From an uncultured Sulfitobacter sp. (GTDB lineage Bacteria; Pseudomonadota; Alphaproteobacteria; Rhodobacterales; Rhodobacteraceae): a DNA stretch of 64,000 nucleotides. The notes below the pieces were generated by a model. That model was not told where the DNA came from. It did no database searches and saw only the letters and a list, made by a program, of their open reading frames with translations. Where the stretch lies: positions 1-64,000 of the forward strand of contig CAKZPD010000037.1 in assembly GCA_937138475.1 (NCBI GenBank), given 5' to 3'. Positions 18,713-28,204 of this stretch are shown here, piece by piece. Position numbers and translations under genes: made by a program. How positions within the stretch are numbered: the first letter of the stretch is position 1; each line of letters starts with the position of its first letter.

Positions 18713-19476
18713 CCCACAAGACCGCGACGCACCAAGTTCATTCCTGCGATCAACAGCACCAACAGCGTCGCCTTGCGGAACATTTTTTGATCAATCCGGT
18801 CAAGAAGCCGCCCACCGATCCACATCCCCAAGACCGCCGCCGGCACCAAAGCAATGGACAACGGCGCGGTCTCGGGGCGCAGCACCCCCGATTTAAGATG
18901 CGCGCCGAACAATGCCACGGCCCCAACGCCATAGATCACCCCCTGGGCGCGCATCTGTTCGTGCTTTTCAGTTTGCAATCCAGTCAGATAGGCCACCGTC
19001 GGCGCGCCCCAGACACCGGACACGCCCCCGATAAACCCGGCAAAGCCACCGATCCCGGCATCCAAAACCCGGCTTTGACGCAATCCGTGAAACGCCTTGC
19101 CGCTGATCTGAAGCAAGGCGAAGCCAACCACCGGCACCCCAATCATCAAGAACATCGTTTGCATGTCCAACATCGGCACCAATTGCGCCGACCCGATCAG
19201 GGCCAGAAACATCGCGGTCAGAAACAACCAAAAGCGGCGCAACGACACCAGCGCCGCGCGCGGCCCCTGCCGTAGCGCCTGAATGACGTTGGTCACCACC
19301 GTTGGCAGAATCAGCCCGGCCAAAGCCACATCGGGGGCGATGAATGTCGACAGGCCGGAAATCAAAACCATCGGCATGGCAAACCCGACCAGCCCCTTGA
19401 CCACACCGGCCATCACGGCAATCGCGCAGGCCAGGGCGAACATCATCGGCGGCAAGGTTTGAAACAATATATCCAT
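18709..19476 (-). CDS. TauE/SafE family sulfite exporter-like permease
   Basis: 255 residues with about eight hydrophobic segments in two similar halves, typical of TauE/SafE (DUF81) inner-membrane permeases: GLVGFAMPMVLISGLSTF near the N-terminus and GGFAGFIGGVSGVWGAPTV in the second half. Transport of sulfite, sulfonates or other small anions is family-level inference. The ATG at 19476 gives the usual family length; a longer in-frame extension to 19629 is not supported. It is divergent from mcd. Confidence 0.85.
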   Translation of the reverse strand: MDILFQTLPPMMFALACAIAVMAGVVKGLVGFAMPMVLISGLSTFIAPDVALAGLILPTVVTNVIQALRQGPRAALVSLRRFWLFLTAMFLALIGSAQLVPMLDMQTMFLMIGVPVVGFALLQISGKAFHGLRQSRVLDAGIGGFAGFIGGVSGVWGAPTVAYLTGLQTEKHEQMRAQGVIYGVGAVALFGAHLKSGVLRPETAPLSIALVPAAVLGMWIGGRLLDRIDQKMFRKATLLVLLIAGMNLVRRGLVG

Positions 19477-19547
19477 GGCGCTTCTTAACATGTTCAAGTC
19501 ATGCTGCACTGCAAAATAATCCAAACCGGCACGTAACTTTCGATCAT

Positions 19548-19584
19548 TTTTCGCACGAAAAGAGTATTTTTGTTGCGCTGCAAC
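19548..19584. promoter_or_regulatory. Two palindromes in the promoter region of mcd
   Basis: TTTTCG-CA-CGAAAA spans 19548-19561 and GTTGC-GCT-GCAAC spans 19572-19584, just upstream of the mcd start region. They are candidate regulator sites; which protein binds is unknown. Confidence 0.45.
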
Positions 19585-19627
19585 TGCGAAAGGATTAGGG
19601 GATATGGGACGGAAAAAGGATGATGCC

Positions 19628-21313
19628 ATGCCCCATGACGGACAACCGCTTGCCCCTCGGACCGATGCAGTTCTTGAGGATCTGACCCATCTGACCGACC
19701 GCGCGCTGCCGCCGGTTCAGGCGCTTTTTGATCTGGCCAAACAGCGGGTGCGCGACACCGTGTCCGACGCAGGGCGCGTGCAAGGCGCCCTGATCGACGC
19801 GCATCAGACAGCGGCGCATGGGCTGGCGTGGTTTGCAACCTATGTGCAGGCCTTGCAACAAATGCAGCGCTGGGCGCTGGCGCTGACCGCTGAGGGGAAG
19901 TTCACCCAGACCGAACAGCTGATCCACCAGATCGCCTTTGGCGAATATCTGGCGCAGATCCAGGGCGGCATCCAGATGAACCAGGGCGAGATGCTGCGCC
20001 TGCAAGATCTGGGCCTGACGCAATCAGAGATCGACACCCTGCGCACGCCCGAAATTCAACAGCTGATCGCCGCCGGCAACAGCCAAAACGCCCGCGTGCG
20101 TCTGGTGGAACAGATGCAGGAACAGGCCGCGAATATCACCGTCGGTCACAGCGGTCTGGATGACGAGCTTGAGATGATTCGCGAACAATTCCGCCGCTAT
20201 GCCGTGGAAAAGATCGAACCCTTTGCCCACGACTGGCACCTCAAGGACGAATTGATCCCGATCGACGTGATCAACGAGCTGGCGGAAATGGGCGTATTCG
20301 GTCTGACCATCCCCGAGGAGCACGGCGGTTTTGGCCTGTCAAAGGCGTCGATGTGTGTGGTTTCGGAAGAGCTGTCGCGCGGCTATATCGGGGTGGGGTC
20401 GCTTGGCACCCGCTCGGAGATTGCGGCCGAGCTGATCCTGGCCGGTGGCACGCCCGAACAAAAGGCCAAATGGCTGCCGCGCATTGCGTCGGCCGAAACC
20501 CTGCCAACAGCAGTCTTTACCGAACCCAACACCGGGTCTGATCTGGGCAGCCTGCGCACCCGCGCCGTGCGCGACGGCGACGATTACCGCATCACCGGCA
20601 ACAAGACATGGATCACCCATGCGGCGCGCACCCATGTGATGACCTTGCTGGCGCGCACGGACCCGGCAACCACAGATTACAAGGGGCTGTCGATGTTCCT
20701 GGCGGAAAAGACCCCCGGCACCGATGCCGATCCGTTCCCCACCCCCGGCATGACCGGCGGCGAGATCGAGGTTCTGGGCTATCGCGGGATGAAGGAATAC
20801 GAGCTGGGCTTTGATGGCTTTCACGTCAAAGGCGAGAACCTGTTGGGCGGCGAAGAGGGCAAGGGCTTTAAACAGCTGATGGAGACCTTTGAAAGCGCCC
20901 GCATCCAGACGGCGGCGCGGGCCATTGGCGTGGCGCAATCGGCCCTGGATATCGCCATGCAATACGCCCAGGATCGCAAACAATTCGGCAAAGCGCTGAT
21001 CGCTTTTCCGCGCGTGGCCAACAAGCTGGCGATGATGGCGGTCGAAATCATGATCGCGCGGCAGTTGACCTATTTCAGCGCCTTCGAAAAAGACGGTGGG
21101 CGGCGCTGTGATGTTGAGGCCGGGATGGCCAAGCTGTTGGGGGCACGGGTGGCCTGGGCGGCGGCGGACAATGGGCTGCAAATCCATGGCGGCAACGGCT
21201 TTGCGCTGGAATACAAGATCAGCCGGGTGCTGTGTGATGCGCGGATCTTGAACATCTTTGAGGGCGCGGCGGAAATCCAGGCCCAGGTGATTGCCCGGCG
21301 GATATTGGGCTAG
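19628..21313 (+). CDS. mcd: (2S)-methylsuccinyl-CoA dehydrogenase (acyl-CoA dehydrogenase family)
   Basis: 561 residues. The ACAD core starts near residue 178 (DDELEMIREQFRRYA) and includes TAVFTEPNTGSDLG, WITHAARTH, DRKQFGKALIAFPRV and IHGGNGFALEYKISR. The extra N-terminal domain of about 175 residues is characteristic of Mcd, the ethylmalonyl-CoA pathway enzyme that oxidises methylsuccinyl-CoA to mesaconyl-CoA and gives electrons to ETF. Other pathway genes (ccr, ecm, mcl) are not in this window. AAAAAGG supports the ATG at 19628; the ATG at 19604 is also plausible (AGGGG). The stop overlaps the convergent MFS stop at CTAG. Confidence 0.9.
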   Translation: MPHDGQPLAPRTDAVLEDLTHLTDRALPPVQALFDLAKQRVRDTVSDAGRVQGALIDAHQTAAHGLAWFATYVQALQQMQRWALALTAEGKFTQTEQLIHQIAFGEYLAQIQGGIQMNQGEMLRLQDLGLTQSEIDTLRTPEIQQLIAAGNSQNARVRLVEQMQEQAANITVGHSGLDDELEMIREQFRRYAVEKIEPFAHDWHLKDELIPIDVINELAEMGVFGLTIPEEHGGFGLSKASMCVVSEELSRGYIGVGSLGTRSEIAAELILAGGTPEQKAKWLPRIASAETLPTAVFTEPNTGSDLGSLRTRAVRDGDDYRITGNKTWITHAARTHVMTLLARTDPATTDYKGLSMFLAEKTPGTDADPFPTPGMTGGEIEVLGYRGMKEYELGFDGFHVKGENLLGGEEGKGFKQLMETFESARIQTAARAIGVAQSALDIAMQYAQDRKQFGKALIAFPRVANKLAMMAVEIMIARQLTYFSAFEKDGGRRCDVEAGMAKLLGARVAWAAADNGLQIHGGNGFALEYKISRVLCDARILNIFEGAAEIQAQVIARRILG

Positions 21314-22539
21314 GGCGCGGTAAATTCGTGATGTGCCAGCGGCCGGGGCGCGCCCAGACGCGGATGCAGCCGCGCCGCCACCAGCGCCGTGGCCCACATC
21401 CCGGCCCCCATCACACCAAAGATCACCGACAGCGGCGCCACCATCAGCACGGCGCTGGCCACGGCCGGTGTGGCGATGCCTGACACATCACGAAAGCTGG
21501 CATAGACGGCGGCCATTTCGGTGCGTTCCGAGGGTTTGACCGCCATCAAGAAGGGCAAGCCCCCGCAAACATCAAGCCAGACCAGCGCCACCGAAGACAT
21601 TGCCAAGGCGCCAAAGGCCATCAGCGGCCAACCGGCCAGCGCAAAAGCCGCCACAAACAGCGCCCCCGCGACGATGAACGCATCACGCACAGACCGACGC
21701 ACCCCAAGGCGGCGCACAGCCCGCAGCATCAGCGGCGTGGTAAACAAAAAGGTGTTGGCCGCTGACACCGCCACCGCCCCAAGGGTTTCGCCCAGCCCGC
21801 TTTCGATGCAGAAAATCGGCATATAGACCACATAGACCCACCACCCGCAGGAGCGGACAACCGCGAACAGCCAACCCGAGATCAGCCGAGGCTGGCGGGC
21901 AAACCGCCCCAGAAACGCCAGGGGCGACGGGGCCGGGCCGCGCGCTTTGGTGATTTGTTTGCCATTGCCCAGCCGCAAGAACCAAAAGGTGCCCATCAAG
22001 ATCAGCGCAAAGCCCCCGGCCACCAAAAACGGCGCAGGCGCCCACCAATTCAGCAGCAGCACCCCGCAAAATGGCCCCGCGGCCCAGGGCACCGCGCTAT
22101 AGACCATGCGCATGCTTTCCGATTGCCCCAGATCCACCCGCGCGATGTAATCCAGAATATAGGCGTTAAGACAGATCGCCAGCGTCACCGTGGCGATGGC
22201 ATTCAACCCAAGCACCAGCGCAATGGCGTGTGGCGGGCCGAAAACCCCCAAAATCGCCCCGCTCAGATACAGCAGCACACCCAGCGAATACATCCACCGC
22301 CGCGCCAGAAACCGCGAGACAAAAGGAATACCCATGCCCATCGCCAGCGAAATCACCCCGGCGAGCAAATAGGCCTGACTGACCTGACCGGCGTCTTGGA
22401 ACGCCCGATACAGCATCAAGGGCATGACCGACATCAATATGCCGCGAATCGCCGCCTCGAGCGCGGCCAGAATCGCGAAATGCTGCACTTTTGGCGTTGG
22501 GGAATGGGATAAATAAAGAGGGGTTCGTTGCGAAATCAT
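21310..22539 (-). CDS. MFS-type membrane transporter
   Basis: 409 residues with about twelve hydrophobic segments and a cytoplasmic loop in the middle (LGNGKQITKARGPAPSP), as in the major facilitator superfamily. No diagnostic substrate motif is visible. The start ATG at 22539 has only a weak GGGC upstream. It lies 65 nt downstream of recO on the same strand and converges with mcd, sharing the CTAG stop tetranucleotide. Confidence 0.82.
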   Translation of the reverse strand: MISQRTPLYLSHSPTPKVQHFAILAALEAAIRGILMSVMPLMLYRAFQDAGQVSQAYLLAGVISLAMGMGIPFVSRFLARRWMYSLGVLLYLSGAILGVFGPPHAIALVLGLNAIATVTLAICLNAYILDYIARVDLGQSESMRMVYSAVPWAAGPFCGVLLLNWWAPAPFLVAGGFALILMGTFWFLRLGNGKQITKARGPAPSPLAFLGRFARQPRLISGWLFAVVRSCGWWVYVVYMPIFCIESGLGETLGAVAVSAANTFLFTTPLMLRAVRRLGVRRSVRDAFIVAGALFVAAFALAGWPLMAFGALAMSSVALVWLDVCGGLPFLMAVKPSERTEMAAVYASFRDVSGIATPAVASAVLMVAPLSVIFGVMGAGMWATALVAARLHPRLGAPRPLAHHEFTAP

Positions 22540-22604
22540 GCCCGATTACTATACCCGCGCATTGGGCACGGTCTGGCATCCGGGCGACATTGCCCCGGTC
22601 GGTT

Positions 22605-23345
22605 TCAATCCATCGGGGAATTATTTTGCCGGGCCAAGCCATCGACAAAACGCTGGCGCGCTGTGGGCAATGGCTTGTCCCCCAGCGCCGGGGCCAGATG
22701 CTGCCCCAGGAAATGCCCGGTGACGGCCAATGCCTGCGCGATCTCGGTGCGGGGGGCATCATAGGGCCGTTGCAGGACCGGCGGCAAGGGCAACAGCCGG
22801 TCGGCCCAGGCCCCGGCGCCCGCCCGCGATACCGCCCGGCCGCTGCGCGGCGAGACAAAGGCCAGATCATCCGCAGCGCCCGTCACCGCACAGCGATCCA
22901 GCGACAGCCCGAACCCCATATCCTCAAGCAAGCGCTGCTCCCACCCGAGATAGGCCAAAGGAAACAGCGCCGGGGTTTCCAGATGATCAAGCAGCGCCAG
23001 CGTACGGGCATAAAGGTCTGGATGGGGCGCGCGCTCTGGCAGGCAGAACGACAAAAGCGCCAGCGCAGCGTTCAACCCGGCCAACCCGGTCCGGTCGGCC
23101 ATGGCCGCGGCGCTGCGGCTGAAGACGGGTTCGACGGTAAAGGCGCCCAGGTGATCTTCCAACCGGGCACGCCAGACCAGATCAAGCTGGGCGCCGGGTT
23201 GCAGATGCGGGGCAATCTTGCGGCTGGTGCCGCCGCGCACCACCCCCAGATGGCGCCCATGGTCGGGGGTGAACACATCAATGATCGCGGCGGTTTCCCC
23301 GTGACGGCGCAGCCCCAGCAACACCCCGGTATCGCGCCACTCCAT
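22605..23345 (-). CDS. recO: DNA repair protein RecO
   Basis: 246 residues. The N-terminal OB-fold is [17 protein letters not shown] and VRGGTSRK, followed by the helical domain with [18 protein letters not shown]. It helps load RecA in the RecFOR gap-repair pathway. The zinc-finger cysteines of some RecO proteins are largely absent (only DRCAVTG remains), as in other alphaproteobacteria. The ATG shares a base with the stop of the DUF1491 gene. Confidence 0.93.
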   Translation of the reverse strand: MEWRDTGVLLGLRRHGETAAIIDVFTPDHGRHLGVVRGGTSRKIAPHLQPGAQLDLVWRARLEDHLGAFTVEPVFSRSAAAMADRTGLAGLNAALALLSFCLPERAPHPDLYARTLALLDHLETPALFPLAYLGWEQRLLEDMGFGLSLDRCAVTGAADDLAFVSPRSGRAVSRAGAGAWADRLLPLPPVLQRPYDAPRTEIAQALAVTGHFLGQHLAPALGDKPLPTARQRFVDGLARQNNSPMD

Positions 23346-23677
23346 CACGCCAGCCCCGGTTCATCCAGCATATGGCGCGCCGCCCGGTCTTCGACCTCGA
23401 TCACCCAAATATCCGGGTCAAAGCCGCGCTGACGGGCGATGGCCCCATCCAGATCGGCCTCGGCGCCGTCGCACAGCACCACCCAGCGGCGATCCCCCGA
23501 CATCAGATCGAACGAACGTTGAAAAACCTGCCCGGCCCCATCCAGTGTGTTCAGCTTGACCAGCACGGCGCCGCCGGTGTCATCGCCGTGGCACACCACA
23601 AAGGCCGGGATATCACACAGGCGCAACCGCGCCAGATAGGCGTCCACCCAAAACCGCGTGGTCAGACGCGCCGACAT
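23345..23677 (-). CDS. DUF1491 family protein
   Basis: 110 residues, a small alphaproteobacterial family without known function, regularly found next to era and recO. It begins [19 protein letters not shown] and has the conserved GGAVLVKLN and [11 protein letters not shown] segments. Probably cytoplasmic. It is coupled between era (2 nt gap) and recO (overlap). Confidence 0.85.
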   Translation of the reverse strand: MSARLTTRFWVDAYLARLRLCDIPAFVVCHGDDTGGAVLVKLNTLDGAGQVFQRSFDLMSGDRRWVVLCDGAEADLDGAIARQRGFDPDIWVIEVEDRAARHMLDEPGLA

Positions 23678-23679
23678 GA

Positions 23680-24588
23680 TCAGCCGTTCCCGTCTTTGAA
23701 ATCCAAGCCCATCTCGGAATAGCGCTCGGCCTCGTCCATCCAGCCCTGCCGCACCTTGACCTGCAAGAACAAATGCACCTTGCGGCCCAGGAACTCTTCC
23801 AGTTCTTCTCGGGCGGCCTTGGACACGGATTTGATGGTTTCGCCCTTGTTGCCCAGAACGATGCCCTTGTGGCCGTCGCGCACCACATAGATCAGCTGAT
23901 CAATCCGCGCCGACCCGTCTTTGCGCTCTTCCCAGTTTTCGGTTTCGACCGTCAGCTGATAGGGCAGCTCTTGATGCAGCCGCAGCGTCAGCTTTTCGCG
24001 GGTCATCTCTGCCGCGATCATCCGCATGGGCAGATCGGCAATCTGGTCTTCGGGATACAGCCACGGCCCCTCGGGCAGCGCCCCGGCCAACCAACTGCGC
24101 AGCGCATCAACCCCATGGCCGCGTTCGGCGGAAATCATGAAGGTTTCGGCAAAATCATACCGCGCATTCAGCGCCTGGGTCAGCCCCAGCAGGGTTTCGG
24201 CCTGCACTTTGTCGATTTTGTTGATGGCCAGCGCGACCTGGCGGCCCTTGCCGATATCGGCCAACCCTTCCAGAATACGTTCCACCCCTTCGGTCAGGCC
24301 TCGGTGGGCTTCGATCATCAGCACGATCACATCGGCATCCGCAGCGCCGCCCCAAGCCGCCGCGACCATGGCGCGATCCAGCCGGCGCCGTGGTTGAAAC
24401 AGGCCGGGCGTGTCCACAAAGACGATCTGGGCCTGCCCTTCCATGGCCACGCCGCGAATACGGGCGCGGGTGGTTTGCACCTTGTGGGTAACGATCGACA
24501 CTTTGGCCCCGACCATGCGGTTCAGCAAGGTCGACTTGCCTGCGTTTGGCTCTCCGATCAGGGCGACAAATCCGGCGCGGGTGGTCAT
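23680..24588 (-). CDS. era: GTPase Era
   Basis: 302 residues. G1 motif GEPNAGKS (12-19), G3 DTPGLFQP, G4 NKIDK, and the C-terminal KH domain with GHKGIVLGNKGETIKSVSKA. Era binds 16S rRNA and takes part in 30S maturation. Its ATG overlaps the rnc stop by one base. Much longer upstream readings in this frame are antisense-phase extensions through rnc and were not used. Confidence 0.97.
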   Translation of the reverse strand: MTTRAGFVALIGEPNAGKSTLLNRMVGAKVSIVTHKVQTTRARIRGVAMEGQAQIVFVDTPGLFQPRRRLDRAMVAAAWGGAADADVIVLMIEAHRGLTEGVERILEGLADIGKGRQVALAINKIDKVQAETLLGLTQALNARYDFAETFMISAERGHGVDALRSWLAGALPEGPWLYPEDQIADLPMRMIAAEMTREKLTLRLHQELPYQLTVETENWEERKDGSARIDQLIYVVRDGHKGIVLGNKGETIKSVSKAAREELEEFLGRKVHLFLQVKVRQGWMDEAERYSEMGLDFKDGNG

Positions 24589-25271
24589 CAGTTGCTCTCC
24601 AATATTGCCAAAAGCGATTTGGCGGCGGCCTGTTCGGCGTGACGTTTTGATCCGGCGGTGGCTGTTTGGCTTTCGCCCGATTCCAGCCGCACGGCAATGG
24701 TAAATTCGGGGGCATGGTCCGGCCCGGTCCGGGCCGTTTCGACATAGGCCGGCGGCGGCAGCCCGCGCGCCTGCGCCCATTCCTGCAAAGCGGTCTTGGC
24801 GTCGCGGGCGTCTTCCTTGACGCTGGTGATCCGCCCCCCCCAAAGCCGCAGGACAAGGGCCTTGGCCGTTTCAAAACCGGCATCCTGATAGACGGCGGCG
24901 ATCACCGCTTCGATTGCGTCCCCCAGCAGCGCCTGCTTGCGCCGCCCGCCCGACAGCATCTCGGACCGGCCAAGCCGCAGCACAGCGCCCAGATCGACCT
25001 GCCGCGCCACATCTGCGCAGCATTCCTTGCGCACCAGCGCGTTAAAGCGCGGCGCCAGTTGCCCTTCTGAGGCGCGCGTATCAAGGGAAAGCAGGGCCTC
25101 GGCCATCACAAGGCCCAGAACACGGTCGCCCAGGAATTCCAGCCGCTGGTTGTCATCGCGGTTCGGTGTGGACATCGAGGCATGGGTAATCGCCTGCACC
25201 AGCAGCTCGGGCCGGGCGAAACTGTGCCCCAGCCGGCCCTCAAAGGCGCGCAATTCGGCCGACAGCTTCAT
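24588..25271 (-). CDS. rnc: Ribonuclease III
   Basis: 227 residues. The RNase III signature [11 protein letters not shown] is near residues 42-52, the second acidic site is in [14 protein letters not shown], and the C-terminal dsRNA-binding domain ends [15 protein letters not shown]. It processes rRNA precursors and structured mRNAs. It sits 42 nt downstream of lepB and is coupled to era. Confidence 0.97.
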   Translation of the reverse strand: MKLSAELRAFEGRLGHSFARPELLVQAITHASMSTPNRDDNQRLEFLGDRVLGLVMAEALLSLDTRASEGQLAPRFNALVRKECCADVARQVDLGAVLRLGRSEMLSGGRRKQALLGDAIEAVIAAVYQDAGFETAKALVLRLWGGRITSVKEDARDAKTALQEWAQARGLPPPAYVETARTGPDHAPEFTIAVRLESGESQTATAGSKRHAEQAAAKSLLAILESN

Positions 25272-25313
25272 GATCTGTCTCTGCGGGGGAATGCGGCCAC
25301 CATCACCTGCCCT

Positions 25314-26153
25314 CTATTGAATTTTCTTGAAAAAGCGGTCGCTGCGCCAGGTCCAGAAAAACAGCATCGACCGCCCCGCAGACGAAAACACGATCCGATC
25401 GGCGCGGCCAATCAGGTTTTCAAATGGCACAAAGCCAACCCCGCCCACCTGTTGCGGCAGGCGGCTGTCGGCGGAATTGTCGCGGTTGTCGCCCATAAAG
25501 AAGAAATGCCCGTCCGGGACCGTATAGACCCCCGTGCGATCCGAGGCCTGCGGACCGATATCCAGCACCACATGCTGGCTGCCCTCGGGCAGGGTTTCGA
25601 CGGCGCGCGCCTTCAGGCAATCGCCGCCGTCACCGACCGGGCGGTTGGCACAGCGCGGGCGCTTGCGTTCAGGGCCTTGGGGTTCCATCACCTCGGCAAA
25701 GTTGCCGGCGGCGGTCTGCTTGACTGGCGCACCGTTGATCAAAACGATACCGCCCTGGATCTGGACCCGGTCCCCCGGCAGCCCGATCAGCCGCTTGATA
25801 TAGTCGCGCCCCGAAACCGGATGACGGAACACCACCACATCGCCGCGCTTGGGCGTGCCGGCGAAAAGTCGGGTGTTGTCGTTATCCAGAGCGCCGCAGA
25901 TGTTCTTGGCGTCGATGTTGACCCCAAAGCGCGGCAAGATCAGGCTGGGGCACGAGGCATAGGAATAGCCATAGACCATCTTGTTCACAAAGAGAAAGTC
26001 ACCAATCAGCAGCGTTTCCTTCATCGAACCGGAGGGGATCCAGAACGGCTGAAAAAACAAGGTGCGAAAGACGCCCGCGATCAACAGGGCTGACACAACG
26101 GTTTTTACGGTTTCCCACAGCGACCCTGCGACAGTTTTTTCTTTCAAGGCCAT
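25314..26153 (-). CDS. lepB: Signal peptidase I
   Basis: 279 residues. One N-terminal membrane helix (about 15-33), catalytic Ser43 in PSGSM, catalytic Lys120 in RDYIKRLIGLPGD, and the C-terminal box FFMGDNRDNSADSR. It cleaves signal peptides at the periplasmic face of the inner membrane. The ATG at 26153 gives the standard MALKEK start; a further upstream in-frame start is not needed. Confidence 0.96.
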   Translation of the reverse strand: MALKEKTVAGSLWETVKTVVSALLIAGVFRTLFFQPFWIPSGSMKETLLIGDFLFVNKMVYGYSYASCPSLILPRFGVNIDAKNICGALDNDNTRLFAGTPKRGDVVVFRHPVSGRDYIKRLIGLPGDRVQIQGGIVLINGAPVKQTAAGNFAEVMEPQGPERKRPRCANRPVGDGGDCLKARAVETLPEGSQHVVLDIGPQASDRTGVYTVPDGHFFFMGDNRDNSADSRLPQQVGGVGFVPFENLIGRADRIVFSSAGRSMLFFWTWRSDRFFKKIQ

Positions 26154-26249
26154 GCGGCATCCCCCAAAGGTGTTTGCGCCTAAATGCGGGGGCGGGTCGG
26201 GCAAGTCAAGGCAGGCGATCAGATTGTGACCGATCCAAGGCCCAAACGC

Positions 26250-26693
26250 CTAAGGCTGGGCCGGGTTCGCGGCGTCCGGCGCGGGCTGGGCCGGATCAAG
26301 GGGCAGCGCCTCGATGATCACAAAGGCCTGTGCCCAGGGATGATCGTCGGTCAGGGTCACATGGATGGCGGCGCGGTGGCCCGGCGGGGTCATGTCGGCA
26401 AGGCGGGCGGCGGCCCACCCGCTGAGCGTCATGGTCGGCTGACCGCTGCGCAGGTTTTCAACCGCCATATCGCGCCAGGCGATGCCCATGCGCAGCCCGG
26501 TGCCCAGCGCCTTTGAACATGCCTCTTTGGCGGCCCAACGTTTGGCATAGGTGCCTGCCTCATCCCGGCGGCGGCTGGCTTTGTTTTGCTCGGCCTGGGT
26601 AAAGACACGGTCGCGAAACCGGTCGCCAAAACGCGCCAATGTGCGTTCGATGCGTTCGATATTCGCCAGGTCCGTGCCCACCCCCAAGATCAT
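26250..26693 (-). CDS. acpS: Holo-[acyl-carrier-protein] synthase
   Basis: 147 residues. [13 protein letters not shown] carries the Mg-binding Asp8, and [14 protein letters not shown] is the second signature. It transfers phosphopantetheine from CoA to apo-ACP. The last 15 residues are a Pro/Ala-rich tail not needed for the fold. It overlaps pdxJ by four bases. Confidence 0.95.
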   Translation of the reverse strand: MILGVGTDLANIERIERTLARFGDRFRDRVFTQAEQNKASRRRDEAGTYAKRWAAKEACSKALGTGLRMGIAWRDMAVENLRSGQPTMTLSGWAAARLADMTPPGHRAAIHVTLTDDHPWAQAFVIIEALPLDPAQPAPDAANPAQP

Positions 26694-27439
26694 GTGCGGG
26701 CGTCATCCATCAGACGGCGCATATCCTGGATTGCCGTCGGCAGACCGCGGAAGATGGCCTCGCCGATCAGGAAATGGCCTATGTTCAGCTCGCGCAGCTC
26801 GGGCAGGGCGGCGATGGGGGCGACGGTGTCATAGGTCAGCCCGTGGCCCGCGTGGACCTCAAGCCCCAGCCCATGGGCAAAGCGCGCCATTTCGGTCAAA
26901 CGCACCAATTCAGCATCGCGGGCCGCCAGCGCGCCATCGGCGTGGTGGTCGCAATAGGCCCCGGTATGCAGTTCAATTACCTCGGCGCCGATGCGGTGGG
27001 CCGCCTCGATCTGGCGCTGTTCGGCGGCGATAAAGATCGACACACGGCTGCCGGCCTCGCGCAGGGGCGCGATGAAATGCGCCAGGCGGTTTTCCTCGCG
27101 GGCGACATCCAGCCCACCTTCGGTTGTGCGCTCTTCTCGTTTCTCGGGCACGATGCACACGGCGTGGGGTTTATGCCGCAGGGCAATTTGCTGCATCTCG
27201 GGGGTGGCGGCCATCTCAAAATTCAGCGGCACCCGCAGCATTGCCATCAGCCCGTCGATATCCGCATCTGAAATATGCCGCCGGTCCTCGCGCAGATGTG
27301 CGGTGATTCCATCGGCCCCGGCATCCTGGGCCATGGCGGCCGCCCGCAGCGGATCAGGATAGGCGCCGCCGCGCGCGTTGCGCACCGTCGCCACATGGTC
27401 AATGTTTACACCCAATCGCAATTTGCCCTGATCTGCCAT
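26690..27439 (-). CDS. pdxJ: Pyridoxine 5'-phosphate synthase
   Basis: 249 residues. [19 protein letters not shown] at the N-terminus and [20 protein letters not shown] and HAGHGLTYD are family blocks of this TIM barrel. It condenses 1-deoxyxylulose 5-phosphate and 3-amino-1-hydroxyacetone phosphate to pyridoxine phosphate. Operon position pdxJ-acpS-lepB-rnc-era is widely conserved in proteobacteria. Confidence 0.97.
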   Translation of the reverse strand: MADQGKLRLGVNIDHVATVRNARGGAYPDPLRAAAMAQDAGADGITAHLREDRRHISDADIDGLMAMLRVPLNFEMAATPEMQQIALRHKPHAVCIVPEKREERTTEGGLDVAREENRLAHFIAPLREAGSRVSIFIAAEQRQIEAAHRIGAEVIELHTGAYCDHHADGALAARDAELVRLTEMARFAHGLGLEVHAGHGLTYDTVAPIAALPELRELNIGHFLIGEAIFRGLPTAIQDMRRLMDDART

Positions 27440-27460
27440 TCTGGCCCCCCTTTGCGCGCC

Positions 27461-28117
27461 TTAATCCGCGTTGCGTTTGCCGTCTGCCTTGGCGGCGGCC
27501 TTGGCCTTGAGCGCCTCGAACTTGGCCTTGATCGCCCCCCGGCGATGCTTTTGATAGGCGCGAATGAGAGGAACCGCCAGATAATAACACAGCGCCGCAC
27601 AGAGCAGCCCCGGCAAAATCCCCCCGACCAGATAGGGAAAGAAGATTTCGTGATAAAAGATGATCAGATGCTGCCAGTCGGCCTGCGCATCGGTAAAGAT
27701 CGCCAAGAAATTATCGCTTAGGTCCCTGCCCGCGTCGATAAACTTGCCCCCGAATGAGCGATGCGCATGATCGGAAACCCCGGTGCCCAGCATCCAGTGC
27801 CCTGTCGAAAGCGCGGCAATACCGATCGGCACATAGGTCAGCGGGTTGCCAAAGAATGTCCCCATCAAGGCGGCAAGGATATTGCCCTGCGTCAGCCGCG
27901 CCAGCAGCGCCGCAATCACGAAATGGATGCCATAAAACGGGGTAAAGCTGGTAAAGACCCCGGCCGCGATGCCGCGCGCGATGCGTTCGGGGCTGTCGGG
28001 CAGGCGCCGCAGACGGTGTTTGACATAATGAAACGCCCGCGCCCACCCCCCGCGTGGCCACAGAAATTCTGCAAGCGCACGCAAAGCCGGTTTTGGATCG
28101 CGTCGTTTGAATACCAC
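27461..28117 (-). CDS. DUF2062 domain membrane protein
   Basis: 218 residues with three or so hydrophobic stretches (FTPFYGIHFVIAALLARL, GTFFGNPLTYVPIGIAAL and a C-terminal one) and a Lys/Ala-rich tail. DUF2062 proteins are inner-membrane proteins of unknown function. The GTG at 28117 is seven bases after AAAGGA and gives the start MVFKRRDPKP; a longer in-frame reading to 28192 is less likely. It lies between rsh and pdxJ in the minus-strand operon. Confidence 0.85.
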   Translation of the reverse strand: MVFKRRDPKPALRALAEFLWPRGGWARAFHYVKHRLRRLPDSPERIARGIAAGVFTSFTPFYGIHFVIAALLARLTQGNILAALMGTFFGNPLTYVPIGIAALSTGHWMLGTGVSDHAHRSFGGKFIDAGRDLSDNFLAIFTDAQADWQHLIIFYHEIFFPYLVGGILPGLLCAALCYYLAVPLIRAYQKHRRGAIKAKFEALKAKAAAKADGKRNAD

Positions 28118-28204
28118 GCCCGTGTCCTTTGATTCCTGTCGCCGCGCAGGCCGTGGCGCAGTCAATTGAGGTATGCCCTTTTCCCGTGGCAAGGGAAAGC
28201 GGCG

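Noticed and set aside
22491..23432. 313-codon plus-strand frame opposite recO
   Set aside because: Antisense shadow of recO and DUF1491; no domain.
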